DNA of 64,000 nt, from positions 215,965 through 279,964 of the forward strand of contig NZ_VMMX01000010.1 of assembly GCF_013277415.1 (NCBI RefSeq), written 5' to 3'. The stretch's first letter is position 1. Every line of letters starts with the position of its first letter. The notes under the pieces were generated by a model. That model made no database searches, was not told where the DNA came from, and saw only the letters and a program-made list of their open reading frames with translations. This document shows positions 9,400 to 18,317 of the stretch, piece after piece. This DNA is from Streptococcus sp. 68. Its GTDB lineage: Bacteria; Bacillota; Bacilli; Lactobacillales; Streptococcaceae. Made by a program: the position numbers and the translations under genes.

Positions 9400-11047
9400 G
9401 ATGAAGCAGTTTTGGCTACATACGCTTCTAAGAACCTACAGTTCAGTTATGATGATTATTATTGCGAGTTTTGCAATCTTACTCTCTTACGCTGACTGGG
9501 ATTCACGGGAAAAGGAAGCTCAGAGAGTGGCCCAGCGTGTAACTGCTAGAACAGTGAGTGAAATTGAATATTACCATAGAGAGTCAACCCAGATAGCTCA
9601 GGCTTTAGTTGAAAATCAAGCTCGTATTGAGGGAATCTATAAATACTTTAGTCTTAGCATGCCAGACTATTTTTACTGGCAATTAGAGCGGAAAGCTTCG
9701 CCTTATGTATCAGTCTCTCTGCATGAAAATGTTGATGACCTCTATGTTCGAAATGATTTTGTAACTGGAGTGGCCATTGCTTTTCAAGATTACAAGGAAG
9801 TATATGTTTCTACTAAAGACAAACGTAGTGGAGAAAAAATCAGGGCTGAGGATTTTAAACCAGCAGGAAATAGTTTTGCCATTCCGGTGTCAGATCCAGT
9901 GTCAGATCAAGATTTAGGAGTGATTTACATCTCCTTGGACCCTGCTGTTTTATACCATGCCATTGATAATACTAGAGGTCATACTCCGATGGCAGTAACA
10001 GTGACCTCACCTTTTGATACGGAGATTTTTCATATTGGTGAGACAGTTGATAAGGAGAGTGAAAATTGGCTAGTTGGCTTAACTTCTCATGGTTATCAGG
10101 TTCAGGTGGCAGTTCCCAAAAACTTTGTTTTACAAGGAACGGTGACCAGCTCTGCTTTGATTGTGGGCTTGAGCCTTCTCTTTATTGTCATTCTTTATCT
10201 GACTTTGAGGCAGACCTTTGCTAATTACCAAAAGCAGGTAGTGGATTTGGTGGATTCCATTCAAGTCATTGCTCAAGGCGAAGAGGGTCGTCGGATTGAC
10301 ATTTCCGAGAAAAATCAGGAATTGCTCCTAATCGCAGAGACTACTAATGATATGTTGGATCGATTGGAAAAGAATATCCATGATATTTACCAGTTAGAGC
10401 TGAGTCAAAAAGATGCCAATATGCGAGCACTGCAGGCGCAAATCAATCCTCATTTTATGTATAATACGCTGGAGTTCTTGCGCATGTATGCAGTTATGCA
10501 GAGTCAGGACGAGTTGGCAGATATCATTTATGAGTTCAGTAGTCTCTTGCGTAACAATATTTCCGATGAAAGAGAGACCCTCCTCAAACAGGAATTAGAA
10601 TTTTGCCGTAAATACAGCTATCTCTGCATGGTTCGCTATCCCAAGTCCATTGCCTATGGTTTCAAGATAGATCCAGAGTTAGAGAATATGAAGATTCCCA
10701 AGTTTACCTTACAACCTCTGGTAGAAAATTATTTCGCGCATGGTGTTGACCACAGACGGACAGATAATGTGATTAGCATCAAGGCGCTTAAACAGGACGG
10801 TTTTGTGGAAATTTTAGTGGTAGATAATGGCCGTGGAATGTCGGCTGAAAAACTGGCAAGTATTCGAGAAAAATTAAGTCAGAGACATTTTGAACACCAA
10901 GCCAGCTACAGTGATCAAAGGCAGTCTATCGGGATTGTCAATGTCCATGAGCGTTTTGTGCTCTATTTTGGGGATCGATATGCTATTACTATAGATTCTG
11001 CAGAGCAAGCAGGTGTTCAGTATCGTATTACAATTCAAGATGAGTAG
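9377..11047 (+). CDS. Sensor histidine kinase, YesM/LytS type (TCS07-like HK)
   Basis: This is a membrane sensor of about 556 residues. A first membrane segment (MMIIIASFAILLSYA) leads into an extracellular region of about 200 residues, then a second segment (SSALIVGLSLLFIVILYLTL), a HAMP-like linker, the His_kinase box QINPHFMYNTLEF with the phospho-accepting His, and a HATPase domain (VDNGRGMS). The start is uncertain: 9377 and 9401 are both in frame, both overlap or abut yesL, and neither has a strong ribosome-binding site, which suggests translational coupling. The response regulator follows 11 bases later. Gene order matches pneumococcal TCS07, reported to govern host N-glycan use; that link is from memory. 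Confidence 0.9.
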   Translation: MKNWRQSRMKQFWLHTLLRTYSSVMMIIIASFAILLSYADWDSREKEAQRVAQRVTARTVSEIEYYHRESTQIAQALVENQARIEGIYKYFSLSMPDYFYWQLERKASPYVSVSLHENVDDLYVRNDFVTGVAIAFQDYKEVYVSTKDKRSGEKIRAEDFKPAGNSFAIPVSDPVSDQDLGVIYISLDPAVLYHAIDNTRGHTPMAVTVTSPFDTEIFHIGETVDKESENWLVGLTSHGYQVQVAVPKNFVLQGTVTSSALIVGLSLLFIVILYLTLRQTFANYQKQVVDLVDSIQVIAQGEEGRRIDISEKNQELLLIAETTNDMLDRLEKNIHDIYQLELSQKDANMRALQAQINPHFMYNTLEFLRMYAVMQSQDELADIIYEFSSLLRNNISDERETLLKQELEFCRKYSYLCMVRYPKSIAYGFKIDPELENMKIPKFTLQPLVENYFAHGVDHRRTDNVISIKALKQDGFVEILVVDNGRGMSAEKLASIREKLSQRHFEHQASYSDQRQSIGIVNVHERFVLYFGDRYAITIDSAEQAGVQYRITIQDE

Positions 11048-11058
11048 AAAGGGAGAAG

Positions 11059-12345
11059 ATGTATAAAGTATTATTAGTAGATGATGAGTACATGGTGACA
11101 GAAGGTCTGAAGCGTTTGATCCCCTTTGATAAGTGGGATATGGAGGTCGTCGCAACAGCCAGTCATGCCGATGAAGCCCTAGAATATGTGCAGGAAAATC
11201 CCGTCGATGTTATCATTTCAGATGTCAATATGCCAGACAAAACAGGGCTCGATATGATTCGGGAAATGAAAGAGATTTTACCAGATGCTGCTTATATCCT
11301 GCTTTCAGGTTATCAGGAGTTTGATTATGTCAAAAAGGCCATGAACCTTAGTGTTGTGGACTATCTAGTTAAGCCAGTAGATAAGGTAGAATTGGGAAAT
11401 CTGTTGGAAAAGATTGCAGGTCAGCTCGGTGAGAGAGTAAAGAAAAGTCAGACCCTCAGTCAAGATTTAGACGAGGCTGGATTTGTTAGTTATCTAGGAG
11501 GTAAGGAGAATTGGTGGATAGGTCTATCCAAGGAAAAACAAGGCTCCTTCACCATTCCCTACTATGTCTTAGGCCAAGACTGGCAGATTTTCATTTCTGA
11601 CCAAGCCCTAGATGGTTTAGTCGTTACTCCCTTTGAAGCTCCCTATCAAGAACAATTTGAACGCTGGAAGCTGAATGCTGAGAAAGCCCTCTTTTACGGT
11701 TCTGTAAATCTACAACAGTCTCAGAGTCTCTTTGCCTATTACGAACCGATTTATAGGGTTATCATTCAGGGGAATCTCAATCAAATCGTGGAAGAGTTAA
11801 ACCTCTTGGAGAAGGTGGTTCTTGAAAATACACCGCGTGTTCCCATTACCAAACAGCTTTTTATCCAGTTTGTCATGGATGTTTTCCACTTGTTTGAACA
11901 TCTCAAAGCTGATGATATGACGAATATCGTCAAAACCATTCATGCTATTCAATCCTTCGATGAATTGATTTCTTATATCAAGGAAACTCTGATCAGCTTT
12001 TTCGGTCAATACCGTATGAATGAAAATGTGGTCAGTGTGCTGGAAGTCATTGGGCGTGATTATCAGAAAGAACTTTCTCTCAAGGATATTAGTAAGGATC
12101 TTTTTATCAATCCTGTCTATCTGGGGCAGTTGATTAAGCGAGAAACCGATTCGACCTTTGCAGAATTACTAAACAAACAACGTATTAAGGCTGCCCAGCA
12201 GCTCTTGCTTTCAACCAGTGACAGTATCGAAGATATTTGTTATGCTGTTGGTTACAGTAACCTTGGATATTTCTATAAAGTGTTCCGAAAATTGTGCGGA
12301 AAATCGCCAAAAGCCTACCGAAAACAGGTAGAAACGATACTGTAA
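11059..12345 (+). CDS. Response regulator, YesN type with AraC DNA-binding domain (TCS07-like RR)
   Basis: This 428-residue regulator has an N-terminal receiver domain (LLVDDEYMV with acidic pocket, phospho-accepting Asp55 in ISDVNMPD, Lys near 105 in LVKPVDK), a middle helical linker, and a C-terminal AraC-type pair of helix-turn-helices (about residues 325-425, with IEDICYAVGYSNLGYFYKVFRK and the SPKAYR ending). It is the partner of the upstream kinase. No dedicated transporter genes follow, so its targets lie elsewhere. Confidence 0.94.
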   Translation: MYKVLLVDDEYMVTEGLKRLIPFDKWDMEVVATASHADEALEYVQENPVDVIISDVNMPDKTGLDMIREMKEILPDAAYILLSGYQEFDYVKKAMNLSVVDYLVKPVDKVELGNLLEKIAGQLGERVKKSQTLSQDLDEAGFVSYLGGKENWWIGLSKEKQGSFTIPYYVLGQDWQIFISDQALDGLVVTPFEAPYQEQFERWKLNAEKALFYGSVNLQQSQSLFAYYEPIYRVIIQGNLNQIVEELNLLEKVVLENTPRVPITKQLFIQFVMDVFHLFEHLKADDMTNIVKTIHAIQSFDELISYIKETLISFFGQYRMNENVVSVLEVIGRDYQKELSLKDISKDLFINPVYLGQLIKRETDSTFAELLNKQRIKAAQQLLLSTSDSIEDICYAVGYSNLGYFYKVFRKLCGKSPKAYRKQVETIL

Positions 12346-12348
12346 GAT

Positions 12349-12377
12349 TTGTATTCCTTTACAAAATGTGCTATAAT
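12349..12377 (+). promoter_or_regulatory. Promoter of the 177-residue membrane protein gene
   Basis: TTGTAT (12349-12354) and TATAAT (12372-12377) are 17 bases apart. A TTAGGAGG ribosome-binding site and ATG follow. Confidence 0.75.
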
Positions 12378-12405
12378 ATGAATAATATTATTAGGAGGTT
12401 CTATC

Positions 12406-12939
12406 ATGAAAAAGAAACCGATTTATCTATGGGTCTTGCTAATCTTGTCTGCTCTTATTTCAGCAATGTCTCTGTTTGGAATGTTGAGTCCCTTACCTAG
12501 CAAAGAAGCTCTTCGTGCCGCTCAGAAACAAGTTGCAGGGGTCAGTGCTCAGCAATTAGAAGACCAGCTTAATTACAACTATGGAGTAGCAGAAGCGTAT
12601 CATTCTATTTTTAATATGGCCTTGATTGTGCTATCTGCTATTTTAGTGGTCGTAGCGATTGTCTTCCTTATTCGTAAGAATTTGCAATATGCAAACTATA
12701 CTTACGTTGGCTATGTTTTGTTAGCTATTATCGGTTCGATTTATGGCTATGTTGGTTTACAGGACGCTGTGCAGTTGGTTCAAGATGAGAGCATGCGTTT
12801 GACAATGAGTATTGGTTCAAAAGCTGTCAGCATTTTCTATATCGTCATCAATGTTCTCTTCCTAGCTCTTGTCTTCTATAAGATGTGGCGTCAGCAGAAA
12901 GCCTTGGCAGAAGAAGAGGAAGCAGAAAATCTTGCCTAA
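12406..12939 (+). CDS. Conserved hypothetical four-helix membrane protein
   Basis: This is a 177-residue protein with an N-terminal hydrophobic segment (residues 8-28), an extracellular stretch of about 50 residues, three more membrane helices (about 68-90, 98-117, 137-160), and a charged Glu-rich tail. No known domain was recognised. It has its own promoter and terminator, so it is a single-gene unit between TCS07 and nrdI. Function unknown. Confidence 0.75.
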   Translation: MKKKPIYLWVLLILSALISAMSLFGMLSPLPSKEALRAAQKQVAGVSAQQLEDQLNYNYGVAEAYHSIFNMALIVLSAILVVVAIVFLIRKNLQYANYTYVGYVLLAIIGSIYGYVGLQDAVQLVQDESMRLTMSIGSKAVSIFYIVINVLFLALVFYKMWRQQKALAEEEEAENLA

Positions 12940-12951
12940 GTATTGACAAAA

Positions 12952-12988
12952 AAGAACTATCAAGATACAATCTTGGTAGTTCTTTTTC
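12952..12988 (+). terminator. Terminator after the membrane protein gene
   Basis: A 14-bp stem pairs 12952-12965 with 12971-12984 (one G-T pair) over a 5-base loop and is followed by a T-run. Confidence 0.9.
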
Positions 12989-13016
12989 GATTAAAAATAA
13001 AATCATGGAGGTACAT

Positions 13017-13487
13017 ATGAAGACAATTTCTTTAGTTTATATTAGTTTGAGTGGCAACACTGAAAGTTTTGTGACGCGCTTGAAAGATTATCTCTTGTCC
13101 CAGTACGAGGGGATTGAAGTCCAAAAGATTCATATCAAGGATTTGGTCAAGGAAGGTCATGATTTCTATGAAATGGACCACCCTTACGTCGCTTTTTTGC
13201 CGACCTATCTCGAAGGTGGGAATGGCGTGGATAATGGAGATGTCGAGATTTTGACGACACCCGTTGGGGATTTTATCGCCTATGGTGACAATGCTAGTAA
13301 GTGTTTTGGTGTGGTTGGTTCAGGGAATCGTAACTTTAATAACCAATACTGCCTGACAGCCAAGCAATACAGTCAACGTTTTGGCTTCCCTGTATTGGCT
13401 GACTTTGAAATGCGAGGCATGCTGGAAGACATCAAACGTGTCGCAGCTATTATCGCAGATTTGTATGAGTTGGAAAAGGAGAATTAA
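13017..13487 (+). CDS. nrdI: NrdI, flavodoxin-like activator of class Ib ribonucleotide reductase
   Basis: This 156-residue flavoprotein reduces oxygen for assembly of the dimanganese-tyrosyl cofactor of NrdF. The FMN-binding start [15 protein letters not shown], the [11 protein letters not shown] loop and the [14 protein letters not shown] segment are NrdI hallmarks. The ATG at 13017 is chosen because GGAGG lies 5 bases upstream; the reading frame is open further upstream but runs through the preceding terminator. Its partners nrdE, nrdF and nrdH are not in this window. Confidence 0.92.
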   Translation: MKTISLVYISLSGNTESFVTRLKDYLLSQYEGIEVQKIHIKDLVKEGHDFYEMDHPYVAFLPTYLEGGNGVDNGDVEILTTPVGDFIAYGDNASKCFGVVGSGNRNFNNQYCLTAKQYSQRFGFPVLADFEMRGMLEDIKRVAAIIADLYELEKEN

Positions 13488-13556
13488 AATCAATATAAGA
13501 GGCGTTTGGGATTTTTCAACTGTTTTTTTTGAGTATAAATAGTTTTTAAGAACATA

Positions 13557-13602
13557 AAAAAGCATAAGTTCAGGTATTCAAAACCTTGTTCTTATGCTTT
13601 TT
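13557..13602 (+). terminator. Terminator after nrdI
   Basis: AAAAAGCATAAG (13557-13568) pairs with CTTATGCTTTTT (13591-13602). The loop itself can form a small AGGT/ACCT stem. Confidence 0.8.
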
Positions 13603-13645
13603 ATCATAGAAATATTTGCTGAATTTTCTCTTGAAATGAAACCTT

Positions 13646-13750
13646 ATACTCAATGAAAATCAAAGAGCAAACTAGGAAACTAGCCGCAGGCTGTACTTGA
13701 GTACGGCAAGGCGACGTTGACGTGGTTTGAATTTGATTTGCGAAGAGTAT
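13646..13750 (-). repeat. BOX element (A-C, no boxB, 105 bp)
   Basis: The element starts ATACTCAATGAAAATCAAAG and ends GCGAAGAGTAT, with ACGGCAAGGCGACGTTGACG in boxA. The boxB hairpin is missing. It lies between the convergent nrdI and Nramp-like genes. Confidence 0.88.
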
Positions 13751-13773
13751 TATCTTCATCTCGCGCTTGTCAG

Positions 13774-15036
13774 TTAACCTGCTTTTCCGATTGCGAGTGC
13801 GTAGATAAAGAAGATGGCGAAGCCAAAGAGGAAAATCAATCCTGCAATGGCAAGGTGTTTGAGCCAAGAAGGAAGATTTTTGTTTTCATGCGTTACCAAG
13901 GCGTAATTCAAAAGAGCGAAGAATGGTGTTGTCAGGAAAGAACCAATCATGGCAAAGCGGAGCATGGTCGAAACCTGACCGGCGAAGAACTTGATAATGA
14001 CGATACCGATGATAGCAGTGATGGTCATCCAGATGTTCAAAGATTTACGATTGTCTTCTTTTTGACTGATTAGCAGTCGGAGAGATTCCTGATTGACGCG
14101 AGAATAGCCATCGATAACAGTGATAACTGTTCCAAAGATACAGAGGAAAGCAATAAAGGTAATCAAGTAACGGGACCATTCGCCAAGAACAGAGGCATAC
14201 ATGCCCACGAATTGAGAGATGTATTTGGCTGAAGCAGCTTCAACCGCCTGCCCTGTAGGATACTGAATAAGTGCTCCCAGTGCCACAAAGAAGACGGCTA
14301 GAATAGCTGTTCCAATATAACCAGTGTTAAAGTCAAACAGAGCGTCCTCTGTGTTAAAGTTGACGGTCTTTTTCTTTTCAGCAGACCAAAGTGAATTGAT
14401 AGCTGAAATTTCAATAGGAGCTGGCATCCATCCTAGGAGGGAGACGATGAAGGGCAGAGCTGCCATTTGCCAAGGTGTCTTCTCGACAAAATCAGAACTG
14501 TATTCTGGATGCTTGACCGCTGCGATGATAACTGCAAGAACAGTTGCAATGGTCAAAGCAGACATAATCCATTTGACCATGCCGTCTAAAAGTTTGTAGC
14601 CTCCAAAGAGTAGCATAGCCCAAATGATGGCAACGAGAATGAGGGACCACTGAGTGATGCTAAGTCCAATCATTGGGAAGGCACTGGCGATGATAGCTGA
14701 GCACAGAATGGCGACACCAGCTGTGTTGACCATAGCCGAAAAGACATTTAGGATAAAGAAAATCCAGAGATAGAGTTTTCCTTTTTCGGCATAACCTTCA
14801 ACCAAAGTCTTTCCAGTATCAGCGGTGTATTCAGCACCAAAACGGAAAAATGGATATTTAAAGACATTGGCTAAGATAACCAAGAGAAGTAGAGACCAAC
14901 CGTAAGAACCGCCAGCTTGAGTTGAGGATACAATGTGGGAACCGCCAACAGCGGCAGAAGCCATTAGGATTCCAGGCCCCATTGCTTTTAGTTTACTTGT
15001 CCAGGTTGATTGATTTAAGGAAATAGCTTGCGACAT
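13774..15036 (-). CDS. Nramp-related membrane transporter lacking the canonical metal-binding motif
   Basis: This is a 420-residue protein with about 11 membrane helices and Nramp (SLC11) family sequence. Canonical Nramp Mn/Fe transporters carry DPGN in helix 1 and MPH in helix 6. Here helix 1 reads MGPGILMASAAVGGSH, with Gly for Asp and no Asn after PG, and helix 6 reads GWMPAPIE, with Ala for His. It is therefore unlikely to carry Mn2+ in the usual way and is better compared with Nramp-related Mg2+ transporters or an outgroup with another substrate. It is preceded by AAAGGAG on the minus strand and by a promoter at 15087-15115. Confidence 0.82.
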   Translation of the reverse strand: MSQAISLNQSTWTSKLKAMGPGILMASAAVGGSHIVSSTQAGGSYGWSLLLLVILANVFKYPFFRFGAEYTADTGKTLVEGYAEKGKLYLWIFFILNVFSAMVNTAGVAILCSAIIASAFPMIGLSITQWSLILVAIIWAMLLFGGYKLLDGMVKWIMSALTIATVLAVIIAAVKHPEYSSDFVEKTPWQMAALPFIVSLLGWMPAPIEISAINSLWSAEKKKTVNFNTEDALFDFNTGYIGTAILAVFFVALGALIQYPTGQAVEAASAKYISQFVGMYASVLGEWSRYLITFIAFLCIFGTVITVIDGYSRVNQESLRLLISQKEDNRKSLNIWMTITAIIGIVIIKFFAGQVSTMLRFAMIGSFLTTPFFALLNYALVTHENKNLPSWLKHLAIAGLIFLFGFAIFFIYALAIGKAG

Positions 15037-15086
15037 GATAAATACTCCTTTTTGAATTTTCAGAATAATCTGGATATGTAATCTAT

Positions 15087-15115
15087 ATTCTACAAAAAAC
15101 TTTGGGAAAATGCAA
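15087..15115 (-). promoter_or_regulatory. Promoter of the Nramp-related gene
   Basis: On the minus strand TTGCAT (15110-15115) and TAGAAT (15087-15092) are separated by 17 bases, about 50 bases upstream of the start. Confidence 0.72.
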
Positions 15116-15204
15116 GAATATTTTGAAAAAAGATAGAAAATTACAGAAAATTTACAAAGAAGATCTGAAAATAACTGCTATGATAGTAAGGTACAGCAGG
15201 ATAA

Positions 15205-15232
15205 AGAAAAACCGAGAAGTCTCTTTCTCGGA
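15205..15232 (-). terminator. Terminator of the LytTR-DUF3021 operon
   Basis: On the minus strand CCGAGAA pairs with TTCTCGG and is followed by TTTTTCTTT. It lies 20 bases past the DUF3021 stop. Confidence 0.75.
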
Positions 15233-15251
15233 TTTGCTTATTATGAGGTTC

Positions 15252-15710
15252 TTACTTTTTATGCTTCAAGAGTTGATTGATATGGTCTACTTTTTTTGAT
15301 GCTCTTTTATAGGAAATAGTCCAAATGATAAGGTAGACAATCGCAAACTCAAGGATGAGCTGGAGATAGAAGAACCAGTGGAAGGGGAACCAACCAGCCA
15401 GAGTTGCTAGTGGGATAAAGCCTACTAGCATGAGGAAAAAATGAGTCAGAGTTGCACGGAGCAAGCTCCAATCACGGCTGAATAATCGCTTTCCAAAGTT
15501 GAAGAGAATACCGATAGCTGCCCAAATAAGTGTGCAGTAGAGCAAGACCAAGGCACCGTGAACCTGATGTTGCACCATCACTTGTCCGATCAGAGACTCG
15601 GGACTTAGTGGGGCGTAGGTGTTTGGGGCGTAGATGAATGAAAAGATGATAGAGAGGATGAGGCCGATGAGGACACCGGCAGCTGCATCGTGAAATACTT
15701 GTTTTTTCAT
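15252..15710 (-). CDS. DUF3021 family membrane protein, partner of the LytTR regulator
   Basis: This is a 152-residue protein with four predicted membrane helices and a short basic C-terminus (KRASKKVDHINQLLKHKK). It belongs to the DUF3021 family, which is almost always encoded beside a small LytTR regulator. Its start overlaps the stop of that regulator gene by 4 bases. In comparable streptococcal LytTR systems the membrane partner restrains the regulator; that role is inferred here from context. Confidence 0.82.
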   Translation of the reverse strand: MKKQVFHDAAAGVLIGLILSIIFSFIYAPNTYAPLSPESLIGQVMVQHQVHGALVLLYCTLIWAAIGILFNFGKRLFSRDWSLLRATLTHFFLMLVGFIPLATLAGWFPFHWFFYLQLILEFAIVYLIIWTISYKRASKKVDHINQLLKHKK

Positions 15711-16147
15711 AGTTCTAATTTCTCCTTGATGGTTTTTAGGTAACGACGTGAAGAGTAGGTGAAACTTTCGTTTTTTAGAAAGATTTCTACTAGACCGTTG
15801 GGCGTGAGCTTGAGATGAGAGATGGAGTTGATATTGATGATTTCTGATTGGGAAATTTGGATAAAATTGCTTGGCAAAAGTTCAAGGACCTGATAGAGCC
15901 GTAAATCAATGTTGTAGGTCTGACTCGCGGTTTCTGCTAGAACCTTTCGATTCTCGATATAGAAGCGTTGTATCTTACCAATCTCAACGAGATAGACCTG
16001 ATCATCGATTTTTCCTTTGATTGTTTCTTTTCGGTCAAGATTTTCTGCGAAATCGATGACTTTCTGGACTTTATCTGTCGGCTGAGGTGCTTGAACAATC
16101 AGCTTTTCCTCTTCGTAAGTTTCACTAATCTGTAGTTCTACTTTCAT
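15707..16147 (-). CDS. LytTR family DNA-binding regulator
   Basis: This 146-residue protein ends in a LytTR DNA-binding domain (about residues 45-146: VYLVEIGKIQRFYIENRKV, FIQISQSEIININSISHL, SSRRYLKTIKEKL). The N-terminal 45 residues have no receiver domain, so it is a stand-alone regulator and not a response regulator. It is the first gene of a two-gene operon with the DUF3021 protein and diverges from mutL across about 205 bases that hold both promoters. Confidence 0.87.
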   Translation of the reverse strand: MKVELQISETYEEEKLIVQAPQPTDKVQKVIDFAENLDRKETIKGKIDDQVYLVEIGKIQRFYIENRKVLAETASQTYNIDLRLYQVLELLPSNFIQISQSEIININSISHLKLTPNGLVEIFLKNESFTYSSRRYLKTIKEKLEL

Positions 16148-16299
16148 AAATTTCTCTCCTTTTCAGTTATACAAGGTTGTGATCACTTCCTGTATATCTT
16201 TATTAAACACTATTTTAGGAGACCTGGCAAGGTACTTTGTCTATGTGGAGGGATTTGGCTCCTATGTGGTGGAGCTTTTCTGTCCTATCTGAAATATGG

Positions 16300-16305
16300 T
16301 ATAAT
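16300..16305 (+). promoter_or_regulatory. mutL promoter, extended -10
   Basis: TGGTATAAT carries an extended -10 hexamer (16300-16305), about 48 bases before the mutL start. No good -35 was seen. Confidence 0.6.
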
Positions 16306-16352
16306 AGCACTAATCAATTTCTAGGAAAATAGATACAGAAAGGGGCTGAAAG

Positions 16353-18302
16353 ATGTCTCATATTATTGAATTGCCAGAGGTGCTGGCAAACCAGATTGCA
16401 GCTGGAGAGGTTATCGAGCGTCCAGCTAGTGTTGTTAAGGAGCTGGTAGAAAACGCCATTGACGCGGGCTCTAGTCAGATTATCGTTGAGATTGAGGAAG
16501 CTGGTCTCAAGAAGATTCAAATCACAGATAATGGTCATGGAATTGCTCACGATGAGGTGGAATTGGCCTTGCGTCGTCATGCGACCAGTAAGATAAAAAA
16601 TCAAGCAGATCTCTTTCGGATTCGGACGCTTGGTTTTCGTGGTGAAGCCTTGCCTTCTATTGCGTCTGTTAGTGTCTTGACTTTGTTGACGGCGGTGGAT
16701 AGTGCTAGTCATGGAACCAAGTTAGTCGCTCGTGGAGGAGAAGTAGAAGAAATCATTCCAGCGACTAGTCCTGTGGGAACCAAGGTTTGTGTGGAGGACC
16801 TCTTTTTCAACACACCTGCCCGCCTCAAGTATATGAAGAGCCAGCAAGCAGAGTTGTCTCATATCATTGATATTGTTAATCGTCTGGGTTTAGCCCATCC
16901 TGAGATTTCTTTTAGTTTGATCAGTGATGGCAAGGAAATGACGCGAACAGCAGGGACTGGTCAACTGCGACAAGCAATCGCAGGGATTTATGGTTTAGCT
17001 AGCGCCAAGAAGATGATTGAAATTGAGAATTCTGACCTTGATTTCGAAATTTCTGGCTTTGTGTCCTTGCCTGAGTTAACTAGAGCCAACCGCAACTATA
17101 TCAGTCTCTTCATCAATGGCCGTTATATCAAGAACTTTTTACTCAATCGTGCTATTTTAGATGGTTACGGAAGTAAGCTCATGGTAGGCCGTTTTCCACT
17201 AGCTGTCATTCACATTCATATCGACCCCTATCTAGCGGATGTCAATGTGCATCCAACCAAGCAAGAGGTGCGGATTTCCAAGAAAAAAGAACTGATGACG
17301 CTGGTCTCAGAAGCTATTTCTAATAGTCTCAAGGAACAAACCTTGATACCTGATGCCTTGGAAAATCTTGCCAAATCGACCGTGCGCAATCGTGAGAAGG
17401 TGGAGCAAACTATTCTCCCACTCAAAGAAAATACGCTCTACTATGAGAAAACTGAGCCTACAAGACCTAGTCAAGCTGAGGTGGCTGATTATCAGGTGGA
17501 ATTGACTGAGGAAGGGCAAGACTTGACTTTGTTTGCCAAGGAAACCTTAGATCAATTGACCAAGCCAGCTAAACTGCATTTTGCAGAGAGAAAGCCTGCT
17601 AACTACGACCAGCTAGATCACCCAGAGTTAGACCTTGCGAGTCTTGATAAGGCCTATGACAAGCTGGAGCGAGAAGAATCATCCAGCTTCCCAGAGTTGG
17701 AATTTTTCGGACAGATGCATGGAACCTATCTCTTTGCCCAAGGGCGAGATGGGCTCTACATCATAGACCAACATGCGGCTCAGGAACGGGTTAAGTACGA
17801 GGAGTACCGTGAAAGCATTGGCAATGTTGACCAGAGCCAGCAGCAACTCCTAGTGCCCTATATCTTTGAATTTCCAGCGGATGATGCCCTTCGGCTCAAG
17901 GAAAGAATGGCGCTTTTAGAGGAAGTGGGCGTCTTTCTAGCAGAGTACGGGGAGAATCAATTTATCCTACGTGAACATCCTATTTGGATGGCAGAGGAGG
18001 AGATTGAGTCAGGAATCTATGAAATGTGTGACATGCTCCTTTTGACCAAGGAAGTTTCTATCAAGAAATACCGAGCAGAGCTGGCTATCATGATGTCCTG
18101 CAAACGGTCTATTAAGGCCAATCACCGTATCGATGACCACTCAGCTAGGCAACTCCTCTATCAACTTTCTCAATGTGACAATCCCTACAACTGTCCTCAC
18201 GGACGTCCTGTTTTGGTGCATTTTACTAAGTCGGATATGGAAAAGATGTTCCGACGCATTCAGGAAAATCACACCAGTCTCCGTGAGTTGGGGAAATATT
18301 AA
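16353..18302 (+). CDS. mutL: DNA mismatch repair protein MutL (HexB)
   Basis: This 649-residue protein couples mismatch recognition by MutS to strand removal. The N-terminal GHKL ATPase is clear: ENAIDAG, DNGHGI and TLGFRGEAL within the first 100 residues, then the transducer domain with FINGRYIK and [12 protein letters not shown]. The C-terminal dimerisation domain carries [13 protein letters not shown], which fits the DQHA(X)2E(X)4E endonuclease-type motif, and CPHGRPV near the end. A ribosome-binding site AGAAAGG precedes ATG. ruvA starts 16 bases after the stop, so the two are probably cotranscribed. No mutS is present here. Confidence 0.97.
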   Translation: MSHIIELPEVLANQIAAGEVIERPASVVKELVENAIDAGSSQIIVEIEEAGLKKIQITDNGHGIAHDEVELALRRHATSKIKNQADLFRIRTLGFRGEALPSIASVSVLTLLTAVDSASHGTKLVARGGEVEEIIPATSPVGTKVCVEDLFFNTPARLKYMKSQQAELSHIIDIVNRLGLAHPEISFSLISDGKEMTRTAGTGQLRQAIAGIYGLASAKKMIEIENSDLDFEISGFVSLPELTRANRNYISLFINGRYIKNFLLNRAILDGYGSKLMVGRFPLAVIHIHIDPYLADVNVHPTKQEVRISKKKELMTLVSEAISNSLKEQTLIPDALENLAKSTVRNREKVEQTILPLKENTLYYEKTEPTRPSQAEVADYQVELTEEGQDLTLFAKETLDQLTKPAKLHFAERKPANYDQLDHPELDLASLDKAYDKLEREESSSFPELEFFGQMHGTYLFAQGRDGLYIIDQHAAQERVKYEEYRESIGNVDQSQQQLLVPYIFEFPADDALRLKERMALLEEVGVFLAEYGENQFILREHPIWMAEEEIESGIYEMCDMLLLTKEVSIKKYRAELAIMMSCKRSIKANHRIDDHSARQLLYQLSQCDNPYNCPHGRPVLVHFTKSDMEKMFRRIQENHTSLRELGKY

Positions 18303-18317
18303 ACTAAAAGGAAAACT

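Noticed and set aside
13717..14073. 118-codon plus-strand ORF
   Set aside because: It starts inside a BOX element and is otherwise antisense to the Nramp-like gene.
15102..15299. 65-codon plus-strand ORF between the Nramp-like and DUF3021 genes
   Set aside because: It runs over the Nramp promoter and the operon terminator, is Lys-rich low-complexity and has no ribosome-binding site.
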